Source: Ziziphus jujuba (lineage: Eukaryota > Streptophyta > Magnoliopsida > Rosales > Rhamnaceae). Taken from it: a stretch of 64,000 bases of DNA. Location of the stretch: contig NC_083387.1 of NCBI RefSeq assembly GCF_031755915.1, forward strand, positions 23,066,501 through 23,130,500. Direction: 5' to 3'. Below are positions 46,277 to 57,851 of this stretch, in pieces. The notes beneath the pieces were generated by a model. That model had not been told where the DNA came from and ran no database searches. It saw only the letters and a list, made by a program, of their open reading frames with translations. Made by a program: the position numbers and the translations under genes. Numbering within the stretch: position 1 is the stretch's first letter; each line of letters starts with the position of its first letter.

Positions 46277-47272
46277 TCACTGGAACAGATACGGGTACTG
46301 CTCACACATCTGTGCTTCGGGTTCGCACGTTGCTTCCTCGACTAAGTAGTTCCTTGCCAACCAATCCATGCCCAACACTACTTCAAGTCCGGATAGATCC
46401 AACAGGATCAGGTCTGCTTCCATCCCTTGATCTGTGAAATCGTCGGGCGTAGTCCTCGCTCCCTGCTGCATCATAGCAAACACCCGGCCTTGACTTGTCT
46501 GCTGGGTTCTCCTTCCTCTACCTCGACTCGATCCTGCAGACGGCTGTACTGATCCCAAAGAAACTCCTACTGGCTGACTCCCCTGGGAACTCTATCCTGG
46601 GAATACCCCCGTACGCTGTGTCCGTCGACCTGCTTCTAGCACACTGCTGCTACCATAAGGGCAATCCCTCCTTATGTGGCCTAGCTGCCCACACCGAAAG
46701 CATAAACCATCCATCTGACACTGCCCAGAATGATTCCCCCTACAAAGTGGACAAATCCGCGGAGAACCAATGCGTGACTGCTGATACGAGCTTACATCCA
46801 CACTGATCGAATGGCGAGCTGGCTGGGGCATGCGATAACTATCTCTCCTCTGGAATCTGCCTCGTGGGCTTAACCCATCACTGTCTGAGCCTGAGCTATG
46901 GCCTTTCTTAGCTGCCCCCTGTCGAGGTACTCCGCTATACGAACCTTCGAATGATCTGCGCCTCGCGGGTCTGTGTATCTCCTCCTGTCTCTCTAGCTCG
47001 AGCGCTGCATCCCTGGCGGACTGATAGGTGGGATGTACTGATCCAGAAAGGGTGTAGCCGATACTCTCTTTCAATCCGTCTATGAACCTCACCTTCTTCG
47101 TGTGATCATCGGGAATTAGGTGCATGTAGAATTCTGATAGTTCTCGGAATCTCCTCTCGTACTCTGTCACCGTCATGTTCCCCTGTCGTAGTTCCTCGAA
47201 CTCTCTCCTTCTTGCTTCACGGTAGGCAGGAGGACAAAACTCAGTAGAGAAGGCCATCTTGAACTGATCCCA
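46277..47272 (-). pseudogene. Gag and truncated protease of the long-LTR Gypsy
   Basis: Gag relics start near WDQFKMAF (about 47272) and include PPAYREARRREFEEL, a region rich in Arg/Ser, a Cys/His motif CPLCRGNHSGQC and the knuckle CFRCGQLGHIRRDC. A stop at 46594-46592 ends the gag frame. A second frame (46558-46277) has a protease-flanking segment (VFAMMQQGA, LEVVLGMDWLARNY) but lacks the DSGA-type active site, and then jumps to a tail YPYLFQ that looks like the C-terminal end of the whole polyprotein. Most of pol has therefore been deleted between these points. Confidence 0.82.
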
Positions 47273-47970
47273 CGTATGCCTTGCACGAACAACTGGGCTA
47301 ACTTCTCGGGTGAAAAACGTTCTCGTACCGGTAGGAAGTGTGCCGACTTGGTGAGACGATCAATGATTACCCAAATGCCGTCGTACCTTCTAGGTGTGGA
47401 AGGAAGCTTGAATACGAAGTCCATGTTGAGTTCTTCCCACTTCTGCACGGGAATCGGTAAAGATTGGAGTAGTTCCAAAGGCTTTTGTCTTTCTGCTTTC
47501 ACTTGTTGACAAATCAAACACTTTGATACAAAGTCTGCCACTTCTCTCTTCATACCAATCCACCAATAATACTTAACAAGCGTCCGATACATCTTGGTAC
47601 TCCCAGGATGCATCGCATACATCGAGCTATGCGCCTCCTCTAAAATCTCCTTCTTGAGTCCTGGGATATCCGGAACACAAAGTCGTCCTTTATACACGAG
47701 GGCTCCATCCCTCCTTATGGAAAATTCCGGATCAAGACCTTCTTGTACCTTGCCCTTAATTGTCCTCAACTTAGGATCTTCCATTTAGGTCTCTACTATA
47801 CGATCCACCAACACCGGTCGTACCTGGAAGCTAGCCATGAGAACTCCTGAAGGATGCATATGCATTAACACCCCCATCTTCTTCAACTCCACCATGAGAG
47901 GTAGTTGGATGACTTGGATGTGAGCAAGGGATCCAGTAGCCTTCTTACTCAAGGCATCTGCCACTACATT
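47273..47970 (-). pseudogene. Misplaced RNase H end and integrase fragment
   Basis: An open frame (47784 to about 47273) contains HSSMYAMHPGSTKMYR, YYWWIGMKREV, CLICQQVKAERQKP, MDFVFKLP and WVIIDRLTKSAHFLPV: the integrase zinc finger and the first part of its core. Weak RNase H-end coding (VADALSKK, ASFQVRP on the minus strand) extends to about 47970. The frame then runs straight into gag. In intact elements gag comes first and integrase last, so this order shows internal rearrangement. Confidence 0.85.
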
Positions 47971-49849
47971 CGCCTAATAGTGACTTTAACTTCCCTCTTG
48001 TGCAACTTTCCTTCTCATGCCCACTAATTAAGGATATTCAAATTGGTCCACGAGAACACGATCTGCAAGTCTTGGTCATAGTCGAACGCTAACCATAAGG
48101 TGCTTCTAAAGCATGCATCCTTAAACCAACAACCAACTCTCGTGACTCGATCAGCACTTTAAAAGGTTAGATTAGAACTTAAGTCTAATTTCCTCAAATA
48201 CTGGTATCACCAAGTTAAGGTTGAGATTAATTCACTTATCTTCGATTACCCTCCTAGTACTTACAATTATAAAACCCTTGCTCCTCATTGATTAACCAAT
48301 AGTCTTAACCTCGACAAACATCAATCTTTCTTTTAACTAAATCAAGGTCATGAATAAAATTTCTCAACATCCAAATACCATTCTTGAAAACCCTAAGTTT
48401 CCCTCATTTCAAATAAATTCCATGAATCCACACCTCAAGCAATAAGGAATTTAAATCTTAATTCTAGCATCACCACCAATACTATGAACAAATCACTAGA
48501 TCCTTAACCCAATAAAGTATTCCACACTTCTTAAATTCTAACTCCGTCCCAAAAATCATACTCCTTATCATTGTAAATTATCACCAACAATATCAACCAC
48601 CTTGAATCGATAAAGCACCACCAATACGAACCTTAAATCTCCAAGGAAATAAGATATCAAGATCTTAGCTTCTAGAATGAAAAATAACCATGCTTAAACA
48701 TCCAACCATGCCTAAGGAATCATCCTCATCTCATTAACCTCATCAACCACCAAGTAGAACTTTAGTCGCTATCCGGATCTTGCTTGATTCTCTAAACGCT
48801 ATCGTACCTTCTCTTTGTGAACGAAAGTTTAAGCACGAAATCCATATTTACATCTCCCTACTTTACTTGTCGGTGACTTAAGTACCTTTATTCGGATCTT
48901 GCAACTTCCTTTATCATGCCAAACCACCATGTCATCCAGTGAGCATTCCATACGTCTTGGTACCCTTGGGGTGTATCGCATACTTTGAATCACGTGCTTC
49001 CTTTAAGATCTCCTTTTTGAACTCAACGATACCCTGCTTTGGATTCTCAATTGGCGATACTTAACCTTAAGTCGCTTTTGGAAAAACCATAACATAAAAC
49101 AAATAATAAAATATATTTTTCAAATATACCTAACTTGCATAGGCAATTGTTAAAACTCCACATTGAAAATCATATCTTAAAATCCATAGCATAAAATAAA
49201 ATATGCACGCTTGTAATGGAGGTACGTACGACACCTTCTACATGTTACGTAATCCATGATTCCAACTGTCGCCGACACTCTGCTACCAATACAAACCAGG
49301 GTGGTTGCCTATATTGGCCGTCCAATCCCCTGGACTCGTAGGCAACATGATCATGAGGCTAGCTCTACATGGACCACATTGGTTCGCCGCCTCCATATGG
49401 TGCAGTATAATATCAAACAATATAACATACAGATACATGTATGAACACAAACCAAAAATACTTGAATAAAACACCTTGAAAAGCATTTAAATTTTGATAA
49501 TCGATCGGGAAAATATTTTGACGCCTTGAAATCGATCGACACACATCCTTAGGCAATCATCATTCTTCTCTATGAACGAAACGGATACCATTCACGATGA
49601 TAAGCTTGACCTTCAAAAAGAAAACGCATCCTCGACCATCGACTAGGCCATAGGAATTTCCCGTTAGGCTAGATGATCCTAATTGTCACCCTCGAAGATT
49701 AGAGTTATTCAAACTCGAGCAACGAATTTACTTCGAGACAAACAGAAAGAACGCTTTCACACGGGTAAAACGAGAGATTAAACACGGATAGGATGCACAA
49801 CAATGCACAGTCCCTTAGAAATACTAGAACCTAGAGCTCTGATACCAAC
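47971..49849 (-). other. Decayed interior and leader of the long-LTR Gypsy
   Basis: No intact frame was found. Bases about 48770-49070 look like a second, strongly decayed copy of the integrase region, sharing in order the phrases around AAATCCAT, CTTGGTACCC and ATCTCCTTTTTGA with 47640-47390. The leader ends at the primer-binding site complement GCTCTGATACCAAC (49836-49849), which abuts the 5' LTR. Confidence 0.6.
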
Positions 49850-52755
49850 TGTCAGGACCCGTCCAGAATTCCTCCTCCGGAACCCTAGACAGCCCTGATC
49901 CCAGGGAAATACCACCGAACCTTCCAACGGAAAATCCGGCAGCACCTCCCCTAAGGGATTTACTTACCACAAATTTACCTGCACTGAAAACACACTTCAA
50001 AAATATCCCCTTATTCCTCCCACAAACTACAAATTGGTTCCACAAATTGCAGTACTTAAAAAAATAAATACAGTAATCCAGTGCAAAATAAATACAACAA
50101 GAGTGAAAGAAATATTACAACTGCAATAAAAGAATAACAGGGTACTGCCGAACTAAAACAGCGAGGAAGATCAAGTCCGCTCCGAGTGAACACCGACAAC
50201 CTGGTACCTAGAGGAACGGAATTTAAGAGTGTGAGATGCTAATCATCTCAGTGAGCGACCCTACTACTATACCATATCTTATCACAGTAATAAGTATAAA
50301 TAATAATTATTTGGAAATAATATTTTCTCTCAAAACCCTTACAATTCTCTCAGTTGGAAAGGTTCCCCTTTTAAAACAATTTCACAAAACCCTTTATCCA
50401 TATTCCCCGAAACCAAGACATCAATTAAATACCAGAAGCGGTAACAATTATATCTTTAATTCCAATTCAGTTTCCAAACATTTTATTTTTAAACCACAGT
50501 TCTGAAAATCATTTGATGCACCCACTATATACCAGTGGCGCCAACAGTACCCAGCGTCCCAAGGTACCGCCAGACAGGAGGTTATAGAAAGAAACCGGCA
50601 TATGGTCGCGTGGCGTCCCACTGCGCCGCTGCTAACCTGGTGTCCCGGCCATGGGGGGTGGCCGCCCTCTCCGATGGCATGCACAGGACACCCTCATAAT
50701 ATCAACCGCGCGCTACTCACACCCACCTGCGCGCTAATCACAACCGTGTGCACACTAACCATATCACATATAAAACAAATTTCACATTTTTCATAAGCAT
50801 AGCGGGCATAATCCATCCGCTTGAACCGGGAATTTTCCCACAATTTCTTTGTAATCAATGCCATAAATTCCATGATTTTCAAATCCACCAACTCCCAAAT
50901 CCATCAATTCAAATATCCACATTTTTTCCAAGCATAAATAATTTCTCGAAATATCATAATCAAATCCCATAATATTTTATGGGCATATTTCATAAAAATT
51001 GAAATCACCAACATAACCAAATATTTTCCTTGAAATATTTGAAAATCGAATCGTGCCCAATTTACCATTAAAACCACACCAATTTCAAAATCCTCAAAAC
51101 CATAAAATAATTCCACATGGCATAAATTGGTGAAATACACATTTTCTTAAATCCGATAAATTCACAAATAATTCCACAATAATTCAAATAAATATTTGGC
51201 ACATAGAAATTAAATTCCAAATATTTAAATCACACATTATATATTCACCAATTAAATTCCCAAAATTAATTTGAAGGTGGGTCACTCACCTGGAGCACGC
51301 AATTAACCCATGATCCACTACGGGATCAATTCTACGACTCACCGGTGCTCCTAGAACAAAATTCACAGACAGTCAAATAAATTAATATTTTATTCGGGTA
51401 AATAATACCCGGTACCCGGGGGGTCAAAAACACAAACGATAACTAAAATTTACGAATCATATACCGAATCGAAGCTCGAGTGATGCTAATCACAGATCCG
51501 GTCTTAATTTTCGATGATCGTACCCGACGGGGTTTGAATTTCGTCGGGAAGCTTTCCGGGTTTCGGCTCCGCAATTCTCCCAAACCGTGGCGAATTGGCA
51601 GAAACGGAAGTCGGATTTGGGTTCAGGAGGTCGAACACTGCGGACTGGAGCTGGCCGGAATTTTCGGGTACTCGCCGGAACAGTATTTTCCGGCGGGCCG
51701 CCACGTCACCAGCAACCGTCGCCGGAACAGTATTTTCCGGTGGTGGCCGTTTGCTGTGAAATTTTGCAGATTTGTAGATCGTGAGGAGAGCAATCCAACG
51801 GGACCGACGGTGAGCAAAACGGAGGTCGGACGGCGGAGAAATCACCGTTTGAAGATTTTCGACCCCTCGCCGGAAAACGCTCCGATCCCGGCGCGTCGGT
51901 GGTCCGATGGCCGTGATTTTTGGTGGGTAGGCCGGACTTGAGGAGAGGATGCTGGGTGTATGGCGCGTGTACTGTATATCGGCCGGAATAGTGCCGATTC
52001 GCGGTGGCCGGCGGTGGAGGGGGAAAAATCGCCGCCAAACTTCGGACGTCCGATCCGGGCGCGTCCGGCGGCCGTTCGCCGTGAAATTTGGAGGTTTTGC
52101 CGGAAATGAGGTGGGCAATCTGGCTGGCCGGCGCGTGTACAGTAACTAGGCCGGAAAAACATGAAAATGACCGGCGGCCGGCGGGTCCTCTCTCTCTCTT
52201 TCTCTCTCCTCTCTCTCTTTCTCTCTCTTCTCTCTCTTTCTCTCTCTTCCCCGAGAGTTTTTTCAAAATTAAAACCCTGCATGACACTGTTCATGCCACG
52301 TGGACCACTCAGAAGCTGACACGTGGCATTTCACTGTTCACCGACCCAAAAACATTAAAATAATACAGTATCCGGTAAACTTCAAACGTCCATAACTTTT
52401 TAACCGGATGTCCGTTTTGAGCGTGCCGCTAGTCTGTGAACTCGTATCGACGAGCACTTCACAACCATGCATGAGTCAAAGCTCAATTCCCCATAAACAA
52501 AAAGTCAACTCCGGCACCCCTTGGACAGATTGGACCGCAACTTGTTTCGTCCATAACTTTCAAACCGTAGCTCCATTTTCGACGTGCTACCAGTCTACGA
52601 ACTCGTGGCATCGTGCACTTCGCCACGGTACCCTAGTCAACTCAAAATTCTCACTGAGTCAAAAAGTCAACTTTTGACCCCCTTCGGTCAACGGTCAACG
52701 ATCAACCTCGGTCAACGTGCACGGATTCCGGTGCGATTTGGGACGGGGTGTTACA
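49850..52755 (-). repeat. 5' LTR of the long-LTR Gypsy, complete
   Basis: The 2,906-bp LTR runs from TGTCAGGACCC to GGGTGTTACA. From its transcriptional 5' end (right) it has a W-box-rich start, a TC/GA-rich tract (about 52190-52250), a GC-rich block (about 51500-52180) with several overlapping open frames, and an AT-rich remainder. Shared structure with 33074-36016 and 53664-56664 marks it as the reference copy of the family in this window. Confidence 0.95.
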
Positions 52756-52760
52756 CTATC

Positions 52761-53658
52761 TGCACAAATCTTTACATGAGTCTTGTAAAGTGTTCCACAA
52801 ATATGTCATCGAGCGATAACCATAGCACCTTTTGTCATTTTTCATGTGTTATTGTAAAAATGGTTACTAAAACCTTCCTTGTCAAAGGCTATTCCTGAGA
52901 GTAGATTAACCTAAAGGTCCAGATTATGTCGGACATCCTTCAAAGTAATTACATGTCCAACGTTGGTCTTTATTTGAATATCACCAATTCCGACGATCTT
53001 AGCAAAGCTGCTATTTCTCATCTTCACTGTGCCAAAGTCTCCAACTTTATATGTTTTGAAAAACTCTACGTGTAGAGTAACATGGTAGGATGCTGCAGTA
53101 TCAACTATCCACTCAACTTCTTGGCTTGAAGTGTAAAGGCATAATTCTTCATGTATGGAACAATATGCCACTTCTCCTCTGACAGTGACTAAAGTTTCAC
53201 CATCCTTCTTTGGCTGATTGTTCTTCTACCCCTGCTCTTGCAACATCTTCCCACAGTACTTCTTCAAATGTCCTTCTCGGCCATAATAATGACACTTATA
53301 TGATGGCCTTCTTCCATCTGTGGATCTGCCTCTTCCCCTATCATGAGTACCTTCTTGCTGTCTCTCCTGTTTCTCTATGACAAGGCCATGTGTTTGATCA
53401 TTACTAATGTCCTTTCTCCTGGCCTCCTCATTAAATAAGGCATCCGTTACCATAGCCATGGTAAGTTTACCATTCGAGGCCGAATTGCTGAGAGAGACGA
53501 CTAGTGTCTTCCAACTATCTGGAAGAGAGCTAAGAAGTAAAAGTGCTTGTTCTTCATCCCCTAGTTGTAATTTCACCGCAGACAATTGGTTCACCAAGTT
53601 CTGAAACATACTGGTGTGCTCGGCTACAGAAGTTCCATTCTTCAACTTCAAATTCACC
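52761..53658 (-). pseudogene. Copia B gag C-terminus and protease
   Basis: The frame from the gag middle (53658) runs through SSLPDSWKTLV and a basic region to a zinc knuckle, ending at TAG 53228-53226. The same frame then continues with protease IVDTAASYHVT (about 53100). The knuckle reads CHYYGREGHLKKYC, with tyrosine where the second zinc-binding cysteine is expected. Protease continues to about 52911 and then decays up to the CTATC target site of the nested Gypsy. The other side of that target resumes in register at 43821. Confidence 0.88.
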
Positions 53659-53663
53659 AAACG

Positions 53664-56600
53664 TGTCAGGACCCGTCCAGAATTCCTTCCCCGGAACCCT
53701 AGACAGCCCTGATCCCAGGGAAACCCTACCGGACCCTCCAAAGGAAAATCCGACAGAGCCTCCCCTAAGGGATTTACTTACCACAAATTACCTGCATTGA
53801 AAACACAGTTCTAAAAACATCCCCTTATTCCTCCCACAAACTACAAACTGATTCCACAAATTCCAGCACTTCTCAAAGCAACAACAGTCCAGTGCATAAA
53901 TAAAACAGAAGTATTCCAATAGTATACAGAGCTTTAAGAAGTGCTAAACAACAGAAATACAACAAGGCTGAAAAGAAATAATACACTGAAATGAAAGAGT
54001 ACAAAGAAACTTCTCGAAACACAACAGCAGCGGAAAACTTGGTTCGCTCCGGAAGAACGTCTACCACCACTTGCACCTAAGGGAACGGAATTTAAGAGTG
54101 TGAGATGCTAATCATCTCCGTGAGTAACCCGAACTACTGAACACCTTTTAATAATAATAATAAAATAATAACAATTAAGGAGTGGAACAAATACCAACAA
54201 TTAATAATAAATAATAATAACCTTTGGAAAATAATGATTTCCCTCAAAACTCTCACCAATCGCTCCGTTTGAAATGTTCCCTTTTTAAAACCTTTTCGCA
54301 AAACCCAATGTGCATACCTCCCAAAAACCAAGGGATTAAATAATTTAACAACAACAATTAAATAAATACATACCCCAAATATATAATAAAAATATAATAA
54401 ATTATAATAAATAAATTTTGAACACCTTTGGGGTTTAAACCATTATTTGCAATTACACCGACAATTACACCTGACGCACCACACCATATACCGGTGATGC
54501 CCTCCGATACCCAGCGTCCCGAGCACCGACTGGCGGGAGGTTAAAGAGAGAAACCTGCAGTGGTCACTTCGGCGTCCCGACAGTACCGACTGCTAAAAAC
54601 CATCACCCGGCCAAGGAGGGGGGTGGCTGTGCGCAACAATAACCTTGCCTACCCACGGTCCAATGGCAACTCACGGGTGAAGTAATAACCGCACGCTAAA
54701 CCATATAATAACCGCGTGCTAAACCACGTGTCCATACACCATACACCAGAACACCAATACTGTATGAGTGCGTCTAAAAATAAACATAAACAACCAACCG
54801 TACCGTTTTTCCAAAAACCACCGTGGGAAGTATACCAAATTTTTCACAAACACCATCCCACATATTTTTATTTAATAACCCGGTACGAATCAATTGATAA
54901 CCAACAAACCACAATTTCTCGAAATACGAAATGCAACCATAAAAATACCGCGGGCATAATTTATAAAATTTAACCAAATATTTTCATAAAATATTTAACC
55001 TAATTATGCCCGAGAAATCACATTTGAAACCACGTAAAATTAATACCGAAACATACCTTGCTCATGCATAACAAATAATTTAAATTAAACCGCATTAAAA
55101 TCATAATTAAACCACACCACATGAGCATAATTAAATACTAAATTAAATACCAATTAAATTTAATTAATTGCCCAAAATAATTTTTGAAGGTGGGTCACTC
55201 ACCTGGAGAGCGCAAATCAACTAAGATCCTCCTCGGGATCCACTCCACTACTCGCGCGTGCACCTAAACAACCACAGTGCACAAACCAAAAATATTAATA
55301 TTTTATTCGGGTAATTCCCAAATGGATACCCGGGGAGCGAACACCAAGCGACATCTAAGGGTTACGAGTTATATACCGAATCGAAGCTCGCGTGATGAGG
55401 ATCACGGATTCGGTCTTACTTTCCGGTGATCGAACCCGACGGGGTCGGAATCTCGCCGGAAAGCTTTTCGAGTTTCGGCTCCGCAATTCTTCCAAACCGT
55501 CGCGAATTGGCGGAAACGGAAGTCGGATTTGGGTTCAGGAGGTCGAACACTGCGGACTGGAGCTGGCCGGAATTTTTGGGTACTCGCCGGAACAGTAATT
55601 TCCGGCGGGCCGCCACGTCACCGGCAACCGTCACCGGAACAGTAATTTCCGACGGTGGCCGTTTGCTATGAAATTTTGCAGATTTGTAGATCGTGAGGAG
55701 AGCAATCCAACGGGACCGACGGTGAGCAAAACGGAGGTCGGACGGCGGAGAAATCACCGTTTGAAGATTGTCGACCCCTCGCCGGAAAACGCTCCGATCC
55801 CGGTGCGTCGGTGGTCCGATGGCCGTGATTTTTGGTGGGTAGGCCGGACTTGAGGAGAGGATGCTGGGTGTATGGCGCGTGTACTGTATATCGGCCGGAA
55901 TAGTGCCGATTCGCGGTGGCCGGCGGTGGAGGGGAAAAATCGCCGCCAAACTTCGGACGTCCGATCCGGGCGCGTCCGGTGGCCGTTCACCGTGAAACTT
56001 GGAGGTTTTGCCGGAAAAGAGGTGGGCAAGCTTTCTGTCCGGCGCATGTACAGTAACTCGGCCGGAACAGTGGCAAAATCCGGTGGCCGGCGGTGGCTCT
56101 CTCTCTCTCTTTCTCTCTCCTCTCTCTCTTTCTCTCTCTTCTCTCTCTTTCTCTCTCTTCCCCGAGAGTTTTTCAAAATTAAAACCCTGCGTGACACTGT
56201 TCATGCCACGTGGACCACTCAGAAGCTGACACGTGGCGTTTCACTGTTCACCGACCCAAAAACATTAAAATAATACGGTATCCGGTAAACTTCAAACGTC
56301 CATAACTTTTTAACCGGATGTCCGTTTTGAGCGTGCCGCTAGTCTGTGAACTCGTATCGACGAGCACTTCACAACCATGCATGAGTCAAAGCTCAATTCC
56401 CCATAAACAAAAAGTCAACTCCAGCACTCCTTGGACAGTTTGGACCGCAACTTGTTTCGTCCATAACTTTCAAACCGTAGCTCCGTTTTCGACGTGCTAC
56501 CAGTCTACGAACTCGTGGCATCGTGCACTTCGTCACGGTATCCTGGTCAATTCGAAATTCCCACCGAGTCAAAAAGTCAACTTTTGACCCTTTTGGTCAA

Positions 56601-56664
56601 CGGTCAACAGTCAACCTCGGTCAACGTGCACGGATTCCGGTGCGTTTCGGGACGGGGTGTTACA
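53664..56664 (-). mobile_element. Solo LTR of the long-LTR Gypsy family in Copia B gag
   Basis: The 3,001-bp block runs from TGTCAGGACCCGTCC to GGGGTGTTACA and is flanked by the perfect duplication AAACG (53659-53663 and 56665-56669), which splits the Copia B gag frame. It resembles 49850-52755 closely in the GC-rich block and at both ends but differs in the AT-rich part (about 53870-55150), so it is a somewhat older or sister subfamily. No internal element sequence remains, as expected after LTR-LTR recombination. Confidence 0.94.
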
Positions 56665-56669
56665 AAACG

Positions 56670-56991
56670 ACTCATCAATAAGGCTTTATTTCGTGCAGTC
56701 TTAGCTTGGTACATGTCCTCCAATTTCTTCCAGAGGGTGTATGCGTCCGTCTCCTGCGCAACATGATGGAAGACATTGTAGTCGATCTATTGTCAGATTG
56801 ACCGATCTTTTTCCTATTCATCTTCTTCCATTTCGCTTCTTTGGTGGGATTGTGGGATTCTTTCCTTCAGCATCTAAGGGGTCAAACAAATTCTTACAAT
56901 TTAGAAGATCTTCCATCCGAGGTCTCCAAAATGCATAGTTGGTGGCAGTAAGCTTGATCATAGCTCCCGAATGTGACTCATCCATTGACAT
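56670..56991 (-). pseudogene. Copia B gag N-terminus
   Basis: The likely start is near 56991 (MSMDESHSGAMIKLTATNYA), followed by a Copia gag-type segment (FWRPRMEDLLNCKNLFDPL). A stop at 56820-56818 and further decay follow before the AAACG target site. The remaining gag continues at 53658 beyond the solo LTR. Confidence 0.82.
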
Positions 56992-56999
56992 CTTGTCCT

Positions 57000-57565
57000 G
57001 CAAAAAAACTGGAGCTGAATTTGGCAAAATGGAGTCCACCAATGCGTTCGGAACGGTTAAAAATATTAGGTTTGACTCTTCTCAGGCCAAAATCTAAATC
57101 TTCAAAATTTTGGGATCCAAGTGCAATTTCCAAAACTTCTGGGCCAATCTGCAAATATAAAAAATATAGGGGTATTTCTATAATTTTAGAAAAATCTTGG
57201 ACCAGTGTTGACGTGTCGAATGATGTGGCAGACCGGATGACATGGCAGAAAGCTGGCTGATGTTGTGTCAGGTGACATGTCACGGCTCGGCTATGAACTC
57301 ATCTATCGGCTCGACTCGTGGCTTGGATAGGCTCGAACATGTGGCTCGCGGCTCGGCTAGTCTGGAGTGGCGCGTGTGAGTTGACCGCGGGAAAACCTGC
57401 ATAAAAACTTTGATCGGTGCATGGGGGCACGTGCAGTGGCGGATTGAGGTCCTGTTAGTCTCACTCCCTTCGTCTCGGCGAGATCTACCTCCTAGTATGC
57501 TCAAATACGTCGTTTGAGCTTTTGGACGACAAACCCTATACCTAGAACCTGGTTCTGATACCACT
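57000..57565 (-). other. Copia B leader and primer-binding site
   Basis: This stretch between the right LTR and gag is GC-richer than its surroundings and non-coding. Next to the LTR the complement of a tRNA-Met primer-binding site is seen (GGTTCTGATACCACT, 57551-57565). Confidence 0.75.
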
Positions 57566-57846
57566 TGTTGTGATCTTTTGATCACAAAAAATACGCAAAT
57601 CTAATATAGAAAAATAAAGAGAGACAAAAGCACAAAAATTGAGAAGAAAAAGATGTATTATAACTATAAAATTTATACATAAAAAGCTTCTCTCAGCCTC
57701 TCTCAAAACCTGTATTGTCTATACTGTATGTTATATGTGGTACAAGAATGAGAAATTAAGCATCTATTTATAATGCTCTCTCTAGGTTTCTAGGGTTGAA
57801 ACCCTAATAGGCTTGGGCTTTAGGAGATAATAGGCTGGATCCCACA
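57566..57846 (-). repeat. 5' LTR of Copia B
   Basis: The 281-bp LTR runs from TGTTGTGATC to GGATCCCACA and is followed by the target copy AAATG inside amidase exon 3. Confidence 0.93.
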
Positions 57847-57851
57847 AAATG

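Larger units (their letters stand above)
43827..52755 (-). mobile_element. Long-LTR Gypsy element with defective interior, inside Copia B
   Basis: LTRs at 43827-46247 (2,421 bp, internally deleted) and 49850-52755 (2,906 bp) flank a 3.6-kb interior. The perfect duplication CTATC (43822-43826 and 52756-52760) lies in the Copia B frame between protease and integrase. Primer-binding and purine-tract complements give minus orientation. The gag double zinc knuckle and integrase resemble the Tekay/Del chromovirus branch, which is an inference. Shared LTR parts differ at only about 15 positions in 2.4 kb by hand count, the youngest pair in the window. The interior lacks reverse transcriptase and has integrase ahead of gag, so mobility depended on other copies. 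Confidence 0.93.
39423..57846 (-). mobile_element. Copia B composite inserted in amidase B exon 3
   Basis: LTRs (39423-40123 including a nested TRIM, and 57566-57846) bound an 18.4-kb composite flanked by the perfect duplication AAATG (39418-39422 and 57847-57851). The duplication lies inside amidase exon 3. A primer-binding site beside the right LTR and a purine tract beside the left LTR show minus-strand orientation. Coding relics in order (right to left) are gag, protease, integrase, reverse transcriptase and RNase H. Motifs such as WIVDTAASYHV and the integrase sequence place it near Tnt1-type (Tork) Copia elements, which is an inference. LTRs differ by about 10% by hand, so it is the oldest well-defined full element here. 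Removing nested inserts leaves about 5 kb, normal for Copia. Confidence 0.94.
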
